Assembly: GCF_026340255.1 (NCBI RefSeq)
Contig: NZ_JAPEPJ010000001.1
Location: 62,001-126,000 of the forward strand
Source: Streptomyces sp. NBC_01408
Lineage (GTDB): Bacteria > Actinomycetota > Actinomycetes > Streptomycetales > Streptomycetaceae
Length of the DNA: 64,000 bases
Direction of reading: 5' to 3'
In this document: positions 27,409-36,201 of the stretch, piece after piece
How positions within the stretch are numbered: position 1 is the first letter of the stretch
Layout of the letters: each line of letters opens with the position of its first letter
Notes under the pieces: model-generated
Databases searched by the model: none
Told to the model about the DNA's origin: nothing
What the model saw: only the letters and a program-made list of their open reading frames with translations
Translations under genes and position numbers: made by a program

Positions 27409-28202
27409 GGCGTCAGCAGCTCCGTGGTGGTCACCGCGCGCAGGTTGCGGCGCGCGAGTTCTTCGAGGAGGGGCGGCATCGCGTCGACCGTGTCCGCGTA
27501 GCCGAAGTGCAGGCTCACCACCGATCCGCTGCGGATCGTCCCGGTGACGGTGCGGATGACGGCCGCGGCACCGGGCGAGGTGAAGTCGAGGGAGTCCACG
27601 TCGTACGAGAGGACGTGCGGGTAGCCCGCGCGCTGGGCCAGCTTTTGGACGAGCGGGGTCGCGTACTGGGTCTGGGAGGGCCGGAACCAGGTGCCGATGG
27701 AGCCGGTGAGGCGCCGGAGCCGCTGGGCGCAGCCGGTGATCTCGGCGTAGGCCTCCGCCTCCGGCATGGTGTTGATCGCGAGGTGGCGCTGGGTGTGGTT
27801 GCCGAGCTCGTGGCCGCCGTCGAGGATCCGGCGGGCCAGTTCCGGGTGGGCGTCGAGCCAGCTGCCGATGGCCAGTACGGTGACCCGCGCGCCCGCTCTC
27901 TCGGCCTCCGCCAGGACCGCCCGGGCGGTGGCGGGGTCGCCGTTTCCGTGGAAGGTGAGGGCGACCCGGGGCCGGTCGCGCGGACCGTGGCCGATCTCGA
28001 CGGGCTGCCCGGCGAACCGGCGCGGCGCTGCGGGTGCCGCCTTGGCGGCTTTGGCCGGTCCGGCCGAGCCGGGTGGCGCCGCGGAGGGTGCGGTGGCGGG
28101 GCGGCCCGGTCCGCAGGCGGCGCTGAGAGCGGCCGCGCCGGCGCCGGCCGTGGCGAGGGCGGCCGCGCGCAGGACCGCGCGGCGGCCTGGTTGTGAGAGC
28201 AC
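27405..28202 (-). CDS. Polysaccharide deacetylase-like lipoprotein with altered NodB motif 1
   Basis: 265 aa from GTG 28202; the ribosome site is weak. A twin-Arg stretch (GRRAVLRAAALA) and lipobox SAACG (Cys30) mark a lipid-anchored protein. The CE4/NodB fold is recognisable: HTQRH motif 2 with His136 and His140, RPSQTQYATP motif 3, YDVDSLDF motif 4 and VVSLHFG motif 5. But motif 1, normally TFDDG with the catalytic base and a metal-binding Asp, reads TFHGNGD (residues 83-89). This form is seen in some actinobacterial relatives as far as I recall. Either the metal site is built differently or the protein is not a deacetylase. First gene of a two-gene unit with the propeller lipoprotein. Confidence 0.82.
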   Translation of the reverse strand: MLSQPGRRAVLRAAALATAGAGAAALSAACGPGRPATAPSAAPPGSAGPAKAAKAAPAAPRRFAGQPVEIGHGPRDRPRVALTFHGNGDPATARAVLAEAERAGARVTVLAIGSWLDAHPELARRILDGGHELGNHTQRHLAINTMPEAEAYAEITGCAQRLRRLTGSIGTWFRPSQTQYATPLVQKLAQRAGYPHVLSYDVDSLDFTSPGAAAVIRTVTGTIRSGSVVSLHFGYADTVDAMPPLLEELARRNLRAVTTTELLTP

Positions 28203-28529
28203 TTGCCCATTTAAGAGGTGGATGACCCGGAAGGTAATGATTGACCCAATTCGGTACGTCCACCGGAAGGGGCCGGACGAGCGGCTTGACCGCTACGTGA
28301 TCAACGATTCACACAGAGCGGTCGATGCTTATTCATCGATTACCAGGCGAGTGGCCCACCTCACCTAGGATTTAGCTAGAAACTCTCACTATTTGCACAC
28401 TTATGTCCGACTAGGGACTTTTGGCATTTGGGGTCACGTCTGCCATAGTCGAGACCACGGCTTCCCCATTGACCCGAGCGAAGTCGCCACGCCGAGGATC
28501 ACACCCCAATCGATCCTCGGCGCACCCAT
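28203..28529. other. Gene-free, AT-richer upstream region of the deacetylase gene
   Basis: About 330 bases with lower GC than the rest (for example the stretch around 28310-28450). It should hold the promoter of the minus-strand deacetylase-propeller unit. I could not identify a convincing -35/-10 pair, and I see no ORF with a protein-like composition. Confidence 0.5.
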
Positions 28530-28570
28530 GAAACCCCCGCGACGCCCCCACCACGGCGACAGGGGGTTTC
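28530..28570 (-). terminator. Terminator of the HATPase gene
   Basis: GAAACCCCC (28530-28538) pairs with GGGGGTTTC (28562-28570), 26 bases after the stop of the minus-strand gene that ends at 28597. The loop is long (23 bases). Confidence 0.6.
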
Positions 28571-28596
28571 TGGCGTTCCGGGGGTGGCGGCCCCCC

Positions 28597-29100
28597 TCAG
28601 CGGTCGGCTACCCGCATCTCGAACCAGGTGATCTTCCCGCGGGGCAGCAGGTCCGCGCCCCAGCGGTCGGAGAGCTTGTCGACGAGGAAGAGCCCCCGGC
28701 CGGTGGTGTCCAGCTCGTGGACCGGCATCAGGCAGGGCAGCCCGCGCGAGGGGTCGCGCACCTCGACGCGGATCCAGCCGCGCCGGCGCAGCATGCGTAA
28801 GCCGAAGGAGCGGGCCCCGGTGTGCCGGACCGCGTTGCCGACGAGTTCCGAGACCAGCAGGACGGCGTGCTCGGCGATCTGCGGCGAGAGGCCCCACATG
28901 CGGACCACCACGCACTGGGTGAGGCGGCGCGCGGTGCTGGCCGACTCGGGCTCGGACGGCAGGGTCACTTCCGCCTCGGCCGGGTTCCCGTACAACTCCA
29001 GCGCCTTGAGGCCCTGTTCGTCCTCAAGAGCCGCCGTCAGCCGCACGGCCGAAGCGCTGCTGCGCTGCCGCGGCTGTTCCACACCCTCCAGGCCCGCCAT
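28597..29100 (-). CDS. ATP-binding regulatory protein, RsbW-like HATPase domain
   Basis: 167 aa from ATG 29100. The GHKL ATPase fold of anti-sigma or serine-kinase type: N-box SELVGNAVRHTG (about residues 92-103), a G1-like region VRDPSRGLPCLMP, and the G2 box TTGRGLFLVDKLSDRWG (about residues 136-152). The first 50 residues are variable. Streptomyces encode dozens of such stand-alone kinases, which act on anti-sigma antagonists or other regulators. No sigma or antagonist gene is adjacent, so the partner is unknown. A hairpin at 29149-29186 lies in the likely leader. Confidence 0.88.
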   Translation of the reverse strand: MAGLEGVEQPRQRSSASAVRLTAALEDEQGLKALELYGNPAEAEVTLPSEPESASTARRLTQCVVVRMWGLSPQIAEHAVLLVSELVGNAVRHTGARSFGLRMLRRRGWIRVEVRDPSRGLPCLMPVHELDTTGRGLFLVDKLSDRWGADLLPRGKITWFEMRVADR

Positions 29101-29284
29101 GCACCCATCATGGACGGCCGACCTGCCCGTCCGGGCGGTTCCGCAGGAAAACACCCCCCGGATTCAACAACTCCCAGGGGGTGTTCTGTCATATGCGTAA
29201 GGCAAGCGGAGGGCGGCGGCACACCCGATGACCTGGCGTGACACACCGCATTACACCGATCACCGTGAGTGGATCACCGTTTCC

Positions 29285-29303
29285 CCTTAAGGCTCCCTTA
29301 AGG
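29285..29303. other. Two CCTTAAGG palindromes 11 bases apart
   Basis: CCTTAAGG at 29285-29292 and again at 29296-29303, so the centres are one helical turn apart. AT-containing palindromes like this are rare at this GC content. It lies between the HATPase start (29100) and the enoyl-CoA hydratase stop (29371), which suggests an operator for the HATPase gene. Confidence 0.4.
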
Positions 29304-29370
29304 CCTGGCTAATCCACCCGCAGGGAGGAACGCCGGTCGGCGCCGGACTCGGACGCCGGTCGCGCCGGAC

Positions 29371-30138
29371 TCAGAGGAACTTGGCCTTGCCCGGGCCCTC
29401 TTCGACGAAGCTGCGCATACCGCGCTCGCGGTCCTCGGTGGCGAACAGGCCCGCGAACCAGTTGCGTTCGATGGTCAGGCCGGTGTCGATGTCGGTCTCC
29501 AGACCCGCGTCCACGCACTCCTTGGCGGCGCGCAGCGCGATCGCCGGACCCTGGGCCAGCTTCGCCGCCCAGGCGTGCGCCTGCTCGTAGACCTCCGCGG
29601 CCGGTACGACCCGGTCGACCAGGCCCAGGGTCAGCGCCTCGTCGGCCTTGACCATGCGCCCGGTGAAGATGAGGTCCTTGGCCTTGGACGGGCCGACCAG
29701 CCGGGACAGCCGCTGCGTGCCGCCCGCTCCCGGGATGAGGCCCAGCAGGATCTCGGGCTGGCCGAGCTTCGCGTTGTCGGCGGCGATCCGGAAGTCGGCG
29801 CACAGCGCGAGCTCGCAGCCGCCGCCCAGCGCGTAGCCGGTGACGGCCGCGACGACGGGCTTGGGGATGCGGGCCACGGCGGTGAAGGCGTCCTGCAGCG
29901 CGCGGGACCGGGCGATCATCGCCGCGTGGTCCATGGTCTGCATTTCCTTGATGTCCGCTCCGGCCGCGAACACCTTCTCGCCGCCGTAGATGACGACCGC
30001 GCGGACGTCGGACCGGTCGGTGGCCTCCACCGCGAGCTCGCGCAGCCGGTCCTGGGTGGCGATGTCCAGGGCGTTCATGGGCGGCCGGTCCAGGCGGAGG
30101 GTGCCGACGCCTTCGGAGACTTCGAGAGAGAGGGTCAT
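29371..30138 (-). CDS. Enoyl-CoA hydratase / crotonase family protein
   Basis: 255 aa from ATG 30138, preceded by GAGAGAGAGGG-like purines. Hydrates 2-enoyl-CoA in fatty acid oxidation. Oxyanion-hole loops FAAGADIKEM (residues 57-66) and ALGGGCELALCADFRIA. One catalytic Glu is present (Glu129 in LGQPEILLG). The second catalytic position, Glu164 in the rat enzyme, aligns to Asp155 in SKAKDLIFTG, a variant that weakens certainty about hydratase activity. LVDRVVPA and the C-terminal helix are typical. Single gene with a terminator-flanked unit; substrate unknown. Confidence 0.9.
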   Translation of the reverse strand: MTLSLEVSEGVGTLRLDRPPMNALDIATQDRLRELAVEATDRSDVRAVVIYGGEKVFAAGADIKEMQTMDHAAMIARSRALQDAFTAVARIPKPVVAAVTGYALGGGCELALCADFRIAADNAKLGQPEILLGLIPGAGGTQRLSRLVGPSKAKDLIFTGRMVKADEALTLGLVDRVVPAAEVYEQAHAWAAKLAQGPAIALRAAKECVDAGLETDIDTGLTIERNWFAGLFATEDRERGMRSFVEEGPGKAKFL

Positions 30139-30169
30139 ACGGGCCAGGTTAGTGGCGGTTAACGGCGAA

Positions 30170-30202
30170 CGGCCCGGTGCTGTGTGTCACAGCACCGGGC
30201 CG
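30170..30202 (-). terminator. Terminator of the first L,D-transpeptidase gene
   Basis: Perfect 15-bp stem CGGCCCGGTGCTGTG / CACAGCACCGGGCCG with a 3-base loop, 24 bases after the stop at 30226 on the minus strand. One of the strongest hairpins in the window. Confidence 0.92.
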
Positions 30203-30225
30203 GCCGTACTACGGGGCGGGGAGGA

Positions 30226-31449
30226 CTACTTGATCCACTCCGACCACGCCATGTTCCAGCCGTTGAGGCCGTTCTCCGGGGCGATCTGCTTGTCCTTGGA
30301 GTTCTTCACGACGACCACGTCGCCGATCAGCGACTCGTTGAAGAACCAGGCGGCGGGCTGGTTCCCGTCGCCGCCGCCGCGGGCGTCCTTCAGGCCGACG
30401 CAGCCGTGGCTGACGTTCTCCGAGCCGAACGTGCCGGAGGAGGCCCAGTAGTTGCCGTGGACGAAGGTGCCCGAGTTCGACAGGCGCATCGCGTGCGGGA
30501 CGTCGGGGATGTCGTACTCGCCGCCGAAGCCGACGGTGGCGCCGTTCATCCGGGTCACCTTGTACTTCTCGCTGATGACCATCTGCCCGTTGTACGTGGT
30601 CGTCGACGGGGCGCCTGCGGTGATCGGGACGTTCTTGAGCACCTGGCCGTCACGGACGACCTCCATCTGCTTGGTGCTCGCGTCGACCGTGGAGACCTGG
30701 GAGCGGCCGATGTTGAAGGTGACCGTACGGGTCTGCTTGCCGTAGACCCCCGGGCGGCCTTCGACTCCGTCGAGGGCGATCTTCACGGTGACCTTGGTGC
30801 CCGCGGCCCAGTAGTTCTCGGGGCGGAAGTCGAGGCGGTCGTTGCCGAACCAGTGGCCCTCGACCGGAACGGACGGCTCGGCCGTCACCGTGATGGCCTT
30901 CTCGACGGCCTCGGGGTTGGTGATCCCGCGCGTGAAGTTGATCGACACCGGCATGCCCACGCCGACGGTCGCGCCGTCCTCGGGCGTGTAGTGGCCGATG
31001 AACGTGTTCGTCGGGGTCAGGGTGGTGAAGGTGGTGTCCTTGGCCGACTCCCGGCCGGCCTCGTCCTTGGCGACCGCGTGCACCTTGTACTCGGTGGCGG
31101 AGGCCAGGTGGCGGGCGGGCTCCCAGCTCGCGCCGTCGTCGGCGATCTTCCCCTCGACCGCGTTGCCCTTGGTGTCGGCCACCGTCACCGTGGCCAGCTT
31201 GCCGCCGGTGGTGGATATCTTCAGGACGCCGCTCGTCGCGACCTCCTTGGCACCGTCGTCCGGCTTGACGCTGACCACGGCCTTGGACGCCTCGTTACCG
31301 GTCTGGCCGCCGCCCCCGGCCTTGTCACCGCCACCGCTCCCACTGTTGCCGCCACCGCCGCTGCAGGCGGTGGTGAACAGCAGGGCCGCCCCCAGCAGGA
31401 GGGCCGGCAGGCCGGTGCGGCCGCGGCCGCGAATCGGCTGCAGGTTCAC
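30226..31449 (-). CDS. L,D-transpeptidase lipoprotein, paralogue 1
   Basis: 407 aa from GTG 31449, with GGGGAGA upstream; an in-frame upstream ATG has no ribosome site and would break the signal. Lipobox FTTACSGG after a hydrophobic core, then a Gly/Ser linker. Two Ig-like domains (about residues 60-240) lead to the YkuD catalytic domain. The active-site motif is HGNYW...SHGCVGL with Cys350. These enzymes form 3-3 cross-links in peptidoglycan from outside the membrane and are the targets of carbapenems. In actinobacteria the Ig-LDT layout matches the LdtMt2 type. Confidence 0.94.
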   Translation of the reverse strand: MNLQPIRGRGRTGLPALLLGAALLFTTACSGGGGNSGSGGGDKAGGGGQTGNEASKAVVSVKPDDGAKEVATSGVLKISTTGGKLATVTVADTKGNAVEGKIADDGASWEPARHLASATEYKVHAVAKDEAGRESAKDTTFTTLTPTNTFIGHYTPEDGATVGVGMPVSINFTRGITNPEAVEKAITVTAEPSVPVEGHWFGNDRLDFRPENYWAAGTKVTVKIALDGVEGRPGVYGKQTRTVTFNIGRSQVSTVDASTKQMEVVRDGQVLKNVPITAGAPSTTTYNGQMVISEKYKVTRMNGATVGFGGEYDIPDVPHAMRLSNSGTFVHGNYWASSGTFGSENVSHGCVGLKDARGGGDGNQPAAWFFNESLIGDVVVVKNSKDKQIAPENGLNGWNMAWSEWIK

Positions 31450-31571
31450 TCTTGTTCTCCCCAAGTCCCCCGCGCGCGTGCAGTCGCGCGCTTGTCGACA
31501 GGTAATCACATGGGGAGAACACGAATAGGCACGGTCTTGTCACCGTTCCGTCCCAAGTGCGGGCGCGCGGC

Positions 31572-32801
31572 TCAGGCGATGGCGGAGCCCGCCACCCAGT
31601 CCGTCCAGGACATGTTCCAGCCGCCCAGACCGTTGTTCGCCGAGACCGTCTTGTCCTGCGAGTTGACGACCTCCACCACGTCCCCGACCAGCGTGCGGTC
31701 GAAGAACCAGCCGGCCGGGGTGTCCGAACCGCCGCCCTTGTCGTCGCGCAGGCCGACGCATCCGTGGCTCACGTTGGTGGTGCCGAAGGTGTCGGGGCTG
31801 GCCCAGTAGTTCCCGTGCAGGAAGGTCCCGGAGCTGGTCAGGCGCATGGCGTGCGGGACGTCGGGGATGTCGTACTCGCCGCCGAAGCCGACGGTCTGGC
31901 CGTTCATCCGGGTCACGTCGAAGAGCTCCATGACCACCATCTTCCCGTTGTACGTGGTGGTCTTCGGCGCCCCGGCGGTGATCGGCAGGGTCGACACCAG
32001 CTCCCCCTCCCGGCGGACCTCCATGGTGTGTTCGGCGGCGTCCACGGTGGAGATCTGGGAACGGCCGACGGTGAAGGTGACGGTCTTGTCCTGGATGCCG
32101 TACGAGCCGGCCGCGCCCTCGACGTCGCGCAGCTTCAGCCGCACCGTGACCACGGTGCCGGCCTTCCAGTACTGCTTCGGCCGGAAGTCGAGCCGCTCGT
32201 CGCCGAACCAGTGGCCGACGACCTCCACGGGCGGGCTGGAGGTGACGGTGATGGCCCGCTCCACCTCCGCGCGGCGCTCGATGGAGCGGTTGAAGTTGAA
32301 GGAGACGATCATGCCGGTGCCGACGGTCGAGCGGTTCTCGGGCTTGAAGTAGCCGATGAACCTCTCCTCGGGCACGTAGGTGGTGAAGGTGGTGTGCCGG
32401 GCCTGGCGGCGGTTGTGGCCGTCGAGGGCGACCGCGTCCACGGTGTACTTGGCCGCGAGCGCGAGCCGGCCCGCCGCCGGATCGGGGCTCCAGCTGAGCC
32501 CGTCGGCGGCGATGGCGCCGGGGACCTGCTCCTGCTGGGCGTCCTCCACCTTGGTGACCACGACCCGCTCCAGCCGGCCCTCGGGCACGCTGACCACGAG
32601 CCTCCCGTCGGCCTGGACCCCCTTGGCGTTGTCGTCGGGGCTGATCCGGATGGCCTCCTCCGGCGAGCGGGGTTTTCCGGGCAGCTGGATCTCGACCGGG
32701 GATCCGCCGTCCTTGGTGCATCCGGCCAGGCCGCCCAGGAGGGCCGCCCATGCCGCCACGGCGGCCAAGCCCGCCCCTGCCCGCCTCGTCAGAAAAGTCA
32801 C
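31572..32801 (-). CDS. L,D-transpeptidase lipoprotein, paralogue 2
   Basis: 409 aa from GTG 32801; GGACGG just upstream is a weak ribosome site. Lipobox LAGCTK. Same plan as the next gene downstream: linker, Ig-like domains, YkuD domain with catalytic Cys348 in SHGCVGLRDD and the His of FLHGNYWAS. Identical stretches such as GGEYDIPDVPHAMRL and TVGFGGEYD show a tandem duplication, while the lipoprotein linkers differ. The 122-base gap to paralogue 1 could carry a promoter. Divergent from glgX. Confidence 0.94.
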   Translation of the reverse strand: MTFLTRRAGAGLAAVAAWAALLGGLAGCTKDGGSPVEIQLPGKPRSPEEAIRISPDDNAKGVQADGRLVVSVPEGRLERVVVTKVEDAQQEQVPGAIAADGLSWSPDPAAGRLALAAKYTVDAVALDGHNRRQARHTTFTTYVPEERFIGYFKPENRSTVGTGMIVSFNFNRSIERRAEVERAITVTSSPPVEVVGHWFGDERLDFRPKQYWKAGTVVTVRLKLRDVEGAAGSYGIQDKTVTFTVGRSQISTVDAAEHTMEVRREGELVSTLPITAGAPKTTTYNGKMVVMELFDVTRMNGQTVGFGGEYDIPDVPHAMRLTSSGTFLHGNYWASPDTFGTTNVSHGCVGLRDDKGGGSDTPAGWFFDRTLVGDVVEVVNSQDKTVSANNGLGGWNMSWTDWVAGSAIA

Positions 32802-32973
32802 GAACCGTCCAACGACCGCGCCCCTCCGGGGGAAACGTGAGCGCGGCGTACGTTCCGGGCAGAACAGTCGGGGCAGAACAGTGGGAAGGACCACACGGGG
32901 GCAGGCCCGGGCCGGGACGCCGGGGCCGCACTCCCCTCCCCCTGCCGGTACCCAGGAGCCGTGGAGGCGGGCA

Positions 32974-35331
32974 GTGTCGAGCGCAGCCGAGCAAGAGGCG
33001 GTGGAAGCCGTCGGGAACCCCGGGGACTCCCCGGAAGCGGTACGGGGCGGCCCAGCCGCGCCCGCACCGCGGGTCGAGGAGCAGCCGAACAGCCGCAACG
33101 GTCTGCACGGCCGGCCCGACGGCCTGCCGAACGGCCAGGTCAGAGGGCAGGTGTTACGCGTCTCCGCGCGCCCGGGGCCACCGGTGTGGCCCGGCTCCGC
33201 GCACCCCCTGGGGGCCCGCTTCCACACCGGACCGGGCGGGACGGCCGGCACCAACTTCGCGCTGTGGGCCCAGGGCGCGGAGGCGGTGGAGGTCTGCCTG
33301 TTCGACGAGGACGGCGGCGAGGCCCGCTGTTCCCTGACGGAGCTCACGCACGAGATCTGGCACGGCTTCGTGCCGGGCGTGCGCCCCGGACAGAGGTACG
33401 GATTCCGCGTGCACGGCCGCTGGGACCCCTGGACGGGCGCCCGGTTCAATCCGGCGAAGCTGCTCCTGGACCCGTACGCGAGGGCCGTGGACGGCGACTT
33501 CACCCTCCCGCCCGAGGTGTACGGGCACGTCCGGGACTGGCCCCAGCAGTACATCGCGGACACCGTGCGCGACGACCGGGACTCGGCTCCGTACGTCCCC
33601 AAGGGGGTCGTGGTCCACGATGACGACGACTGGGCCGACGACGTGCGGCCGAAGACGCCCTGGGCCGACTCGGTCATCTACGAGCTGCACGTGCGCGGCT
33701 TCACCATGCGCCATCCCGGGATTCCGCGGGAGCTGCGCGGCACCTACGCGGGGCTCGCCCACCCGGCGGCGGTCGAGCACCTGCTGAAGCTGGGCGTGAC
33801 GGCGGTCGAGCTGCTGCCGGTGCACCAGTTCGCGCACGAGGACCACCTGCTGCGCCGCGGGCTGCGCAACTACTGGGGCTACAACTCGGTCGGCTACTTC
33901 GCCCCGCACGCCGGGTACTCCTCCTCCGGTACGTCCGGACAGCAGGTCGGCGAGTTCAAGCGGATGGTCAAGGCCCTGCACGCGGCCGGGATCGAGGTCA
34001 TCCTCGACGTGGTCTACAACCACACGGCCGAGGCGGGCGAGCTGGGGCCGACGCTGTCGCTGCGCGGGATCGACAACCGGGGTTACTACCGGCTCCAGTC
34101 CGACCAGCGCCGGTACGCCGACTACACCGGCTGCGGGAACACCCTGCACGCCGGGCGCCCCCACGTGCTGCGGCTGATCACGGACTCCCTGCGGTACTGG
34201 GTGACGGAGATGGGGGTGGACGGCTTCCGCTTCGACCTGGCGGCGGCCCTGGCCCGTTCGATGCACGACGTGGACATGCTGTCGCCCTTTCTGGCGGTCA
34301 TCGCCCAGGACCCGGTGCTGCGGCGGGTCAAGCTCATCGCCGAGCCGTGGGACGTGGGCTCGGGCGGCTACCAGGTGGGGGCGTTCCCGCCGCTGTGGAC
34401 GGAGTGGAACGACCGCTACCGGGATGCCGTACGGGACTTCTGGCGGGGCGCGCTGCCCGACGTACGGGATCTGGGCTACCGGCTGTCGGGGTCGAGCGAC
34501 CTCTACGCGTGGGGCGGGCGGCGCCCGTACGCCTCGGTGAACTTCGTGACCGCGCACGACGGTTTCACCCTCCGGGACCTCGTGTCCTACGAGCGCAAGC
34601 ACAACGAGGCGAACGGGGAGGCGGGCCGGGACGGGACCAATGACAACCGCTCGTGGAACTGCGGGGTGGAGGGGGAGCCCCCCGAGGGCACGGACCCCCG
34701 GATCGCGGCGCTGCGGCGGCGCCAGCTGCGCAACCTGCTGACCACCCTCCTGCTGTCGACGGGGGTGCCGATGCTGGTGGCGGGCGACGAGTTCGGGCGT
34801 ACCCAGGGCGGCAACAACAACGCGTACTGCCAGGACAACGAGACGGGATGGGTGGACTGGTCGCTGCTGGAGGACCCGGCGTGGGCCGGGCTGTTCGCGC
34901 TGGCGGCCCGGCTGGTGAAGCTGCGCCAGGAACATCCGGTGCTGCGCCGGCGGGCCTTCTTCTCGGGGCGTCCGCAGGGCGCGGACGGGCTGCGGGACCT
35001 GGCCTGGTTCACGCCCGCGGGCGCGGAGATGACCGAGCGGGACTGGTACGCGCCGACCGCCGCACTGGGCCTGTACCTGTCGGGGCGGGACATCCCGGGC
35101 CGTGACGAGCGGGGGCGGCAGGTGACGGACGACAGTTTCCTGGCCCTGCTGCACGCCGGTGACCGTCCGGCGGCGTGGGTCCTGCCGGGCGCGCCGTGGG
35201 CGGCCGGGTACGAGCTCGTTCTGGACACCTCCCTGGAGGACCAGGCCACCGCGCCGGGCACCGCGCACCGGGGCGGCGAGACCCTGACGGTCCCGGCCCG
35301 GTCGGTGCTGCTGCTGAGGGTGGTGAGCTGA
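32974..35331 (+). CDS. glgX: Glycogen debranching enzyme GlgX
   Basis: 785 aa. I start at GTG 32974 because GGAGG lies six bases upstream; the open frame extends upstream but would cross the divergent promoter. It removes alpha-1,6 branches trimmed by glycogen phosphorylase. A CBM48 domain (about residues 70-190) precedes a GH13_11 barrel. Catalytic triad: Asp421 in GFRFDLAAAL, Glu457 in LIAEPWDVG, Asp529 in VTAHDGFTL. LDVVYNHTAE carries the conserved barrel His. The first 65 residues are low complexity. It belongs with glgP and glgE further along, although an 18-kb polysaccharide locus separates them here. Confidence 0.95.
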   Translation: MSSAAEQEAVEAVGNPGDSPEAVRGGPAAPAPRVEEQPNSRNGLHGRPDGLPNGQVRGQVLRVSARPGPPVWPGSAHPLGARFHTGPGGTAGTNFALWAQGAEAVEVCLFDEDGGEARCSLTELTHEIWHGFVPGVRPGQRYGFRVHGRWDPWTGARFNPAKLLLDPYARAVDGDFTLPPEVYGHVRDWPQQYIADTVRDDRDSAPYVPKGVVVHDDDDWADDVRPKTPWADSVIYELHVRGFTMRHPGIPRELRGTYAGLAHPAAVEHLLKLGVTAVELLPVHQFAHEDHLLRRGLRNYWGYNSVGYFAPHAGYSSSGTSGQQVGEFKRMVKALHAAGIEVILDVVYNHTAEAGELGPTLSLRGIDNRGYYRLQSDQRRYADYTGCGNTLHAGRPHVLRLITDSLRYWVTEMGVDGFRFDLAAALARSMHDVDMLSPFLAVIAQDPVLRRVKLIAEPWDVGSGGYQVGAFPPLWTEWNDRYRDAVRDFWRGALPDVRDLGYRLSGSSDLYAWGGRRPYASVNFVTAHDGFTLRDLVSYERKHNEANGEAGRDGTNDNRSWNCGVEGEPPEGTDPRIAALRRRQLRNLLTTLLLSTGVPMLVAGDEFGRTQGGNNNAYCQDNETGWVDWSLLEDPAWAGLFALAARLVKLRQEHPVLRRRAFFSGRPQGADGLRDLAWFTPAGAEMTERDWYAPTAALGLYLSGRDIPGRDERGRQVTDDSFLALLHAGDRPAAWVLPGAPWAAGYELVLDTSLEDQATAPGTAHRGGETLTVPARSVLLLRVVS

Positions 35332-35478
35332 GGGACCGGCGCCGCGAACCGCTCCTCACCTGATTTCCGGACGTACGTGATCATCCGGAGCGGAAGGGGG
35401 GCTCCGCCCTGCGATGATGTGCCCGTCGTACACGCGTGCACGGGGACACGCGTTCCATCGAGGGGGTCAGGGGTACGC

Positions 35479-36201
35479 ATGGCGAGTGTCGGGACCGCGC
35501 TGCGGGAGCTGCGCGGGGCGCAGAAGTCGGCGAAGGGGGTGTCGCTCTATTCGCGGTTCGTCAACCGGCCCGCCGGCCGGTACCTGGCCGCCGGGTCGTA
35601 CGCCGTCGGGCTCACGCCGAACCAGGTGACGCTGGTCAGCGCCGCCTTCAGCTTCGCCGCAGTGGCCGCGGTCGCGCTGGCCGCGCCCTCCTGGGGGCTG
35701 GGCGTCGCCGTGTGGGCCGCCCTGGCCGTCGGGTTCGCCTTCGACTCGGCCGACGGGCAGCTCGCGCGGCTGCGCGGGGGCGGCAGCGCCGCGGGCGAAT
35801 GGCTCGACCACGTCGTGGACTGCGCCAAGCTCACCGCGCTGCACACCTGCGTCCTGATCGCCTTCTACCGCTTCCCCGACGCGTACGGCACCGGCTCCGA
35901 CGGCTGGCTGCTGGTGCCGCTGGGCTTCCAGTTCGCCTCGGTCGTCACCTTCTTCGGGGGACTGCTGACCGAGAAGCTGAAGCCGAAGCCGGCGCCGGGG
36001 CTCCCCGCCGCCGCGCCGTCGACCGTACGCGCAGTGGCGCTGCTGCCCGTGGACTACGGGGTGTTCTGCCTGGTGTTCCTGCTGCTGGGCGGCGGGGAGC
36101 TGTTCCGCTGGGCGTACGCGGGGCTCGGCGTGGTCGCCGCGCTGTTCCTGCTGGCGTTCCTCGCCAAGTGGTTCCGGGAGCTCAGCGCCGTTCGGCGGTG
36201 A
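35479..36201 (+). CDS. CDP-alcohol phosphatidyltransferase family membrane protein
   Basis: 240 aa from ATG 35479 with a G-rich ribosome site. Five to six membrane helices. The full family motif is present: Asp89-x2-Asp92-Gly93-x2-Ala96-Arg97-x8-Gly106-x3-Asp110-x3-Asp114. These residues bind two metals and the CDP-linked donor. The acceptor is not clear. The N-terminus YSRFVNRPAGRYLAAG and the position beside a soluble cytidylyltransferase suggest a CDP-activated polyol or alcohol rather than CDP-diacylglycerol as donor. Its last 20 bases overlap the end of the cytidylyltransferase gene on the other strand. Confidence 0.9.
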   Translation: MASVGTALRELRGAQKSAKGVSLYSRFVNRPAGRYLAAGSYAVGLTPNQVTLVSAAFSFAAVAAVALAAPSWGLGVAVWAALAVGFAFDSADGQLARLRGGGSAAGEWLDHVVDCAKLTALHTCVLIAFYRFPDAYGTGSDGWLLVPLGFQFASVVTFFGGLLTEKLKPKPAPGLPAAAPSTVRAVALLPVDYGVFCLVFLLLGGGELFRWAYAGLGVVAALFLLAFLAKWFRELSAVRR

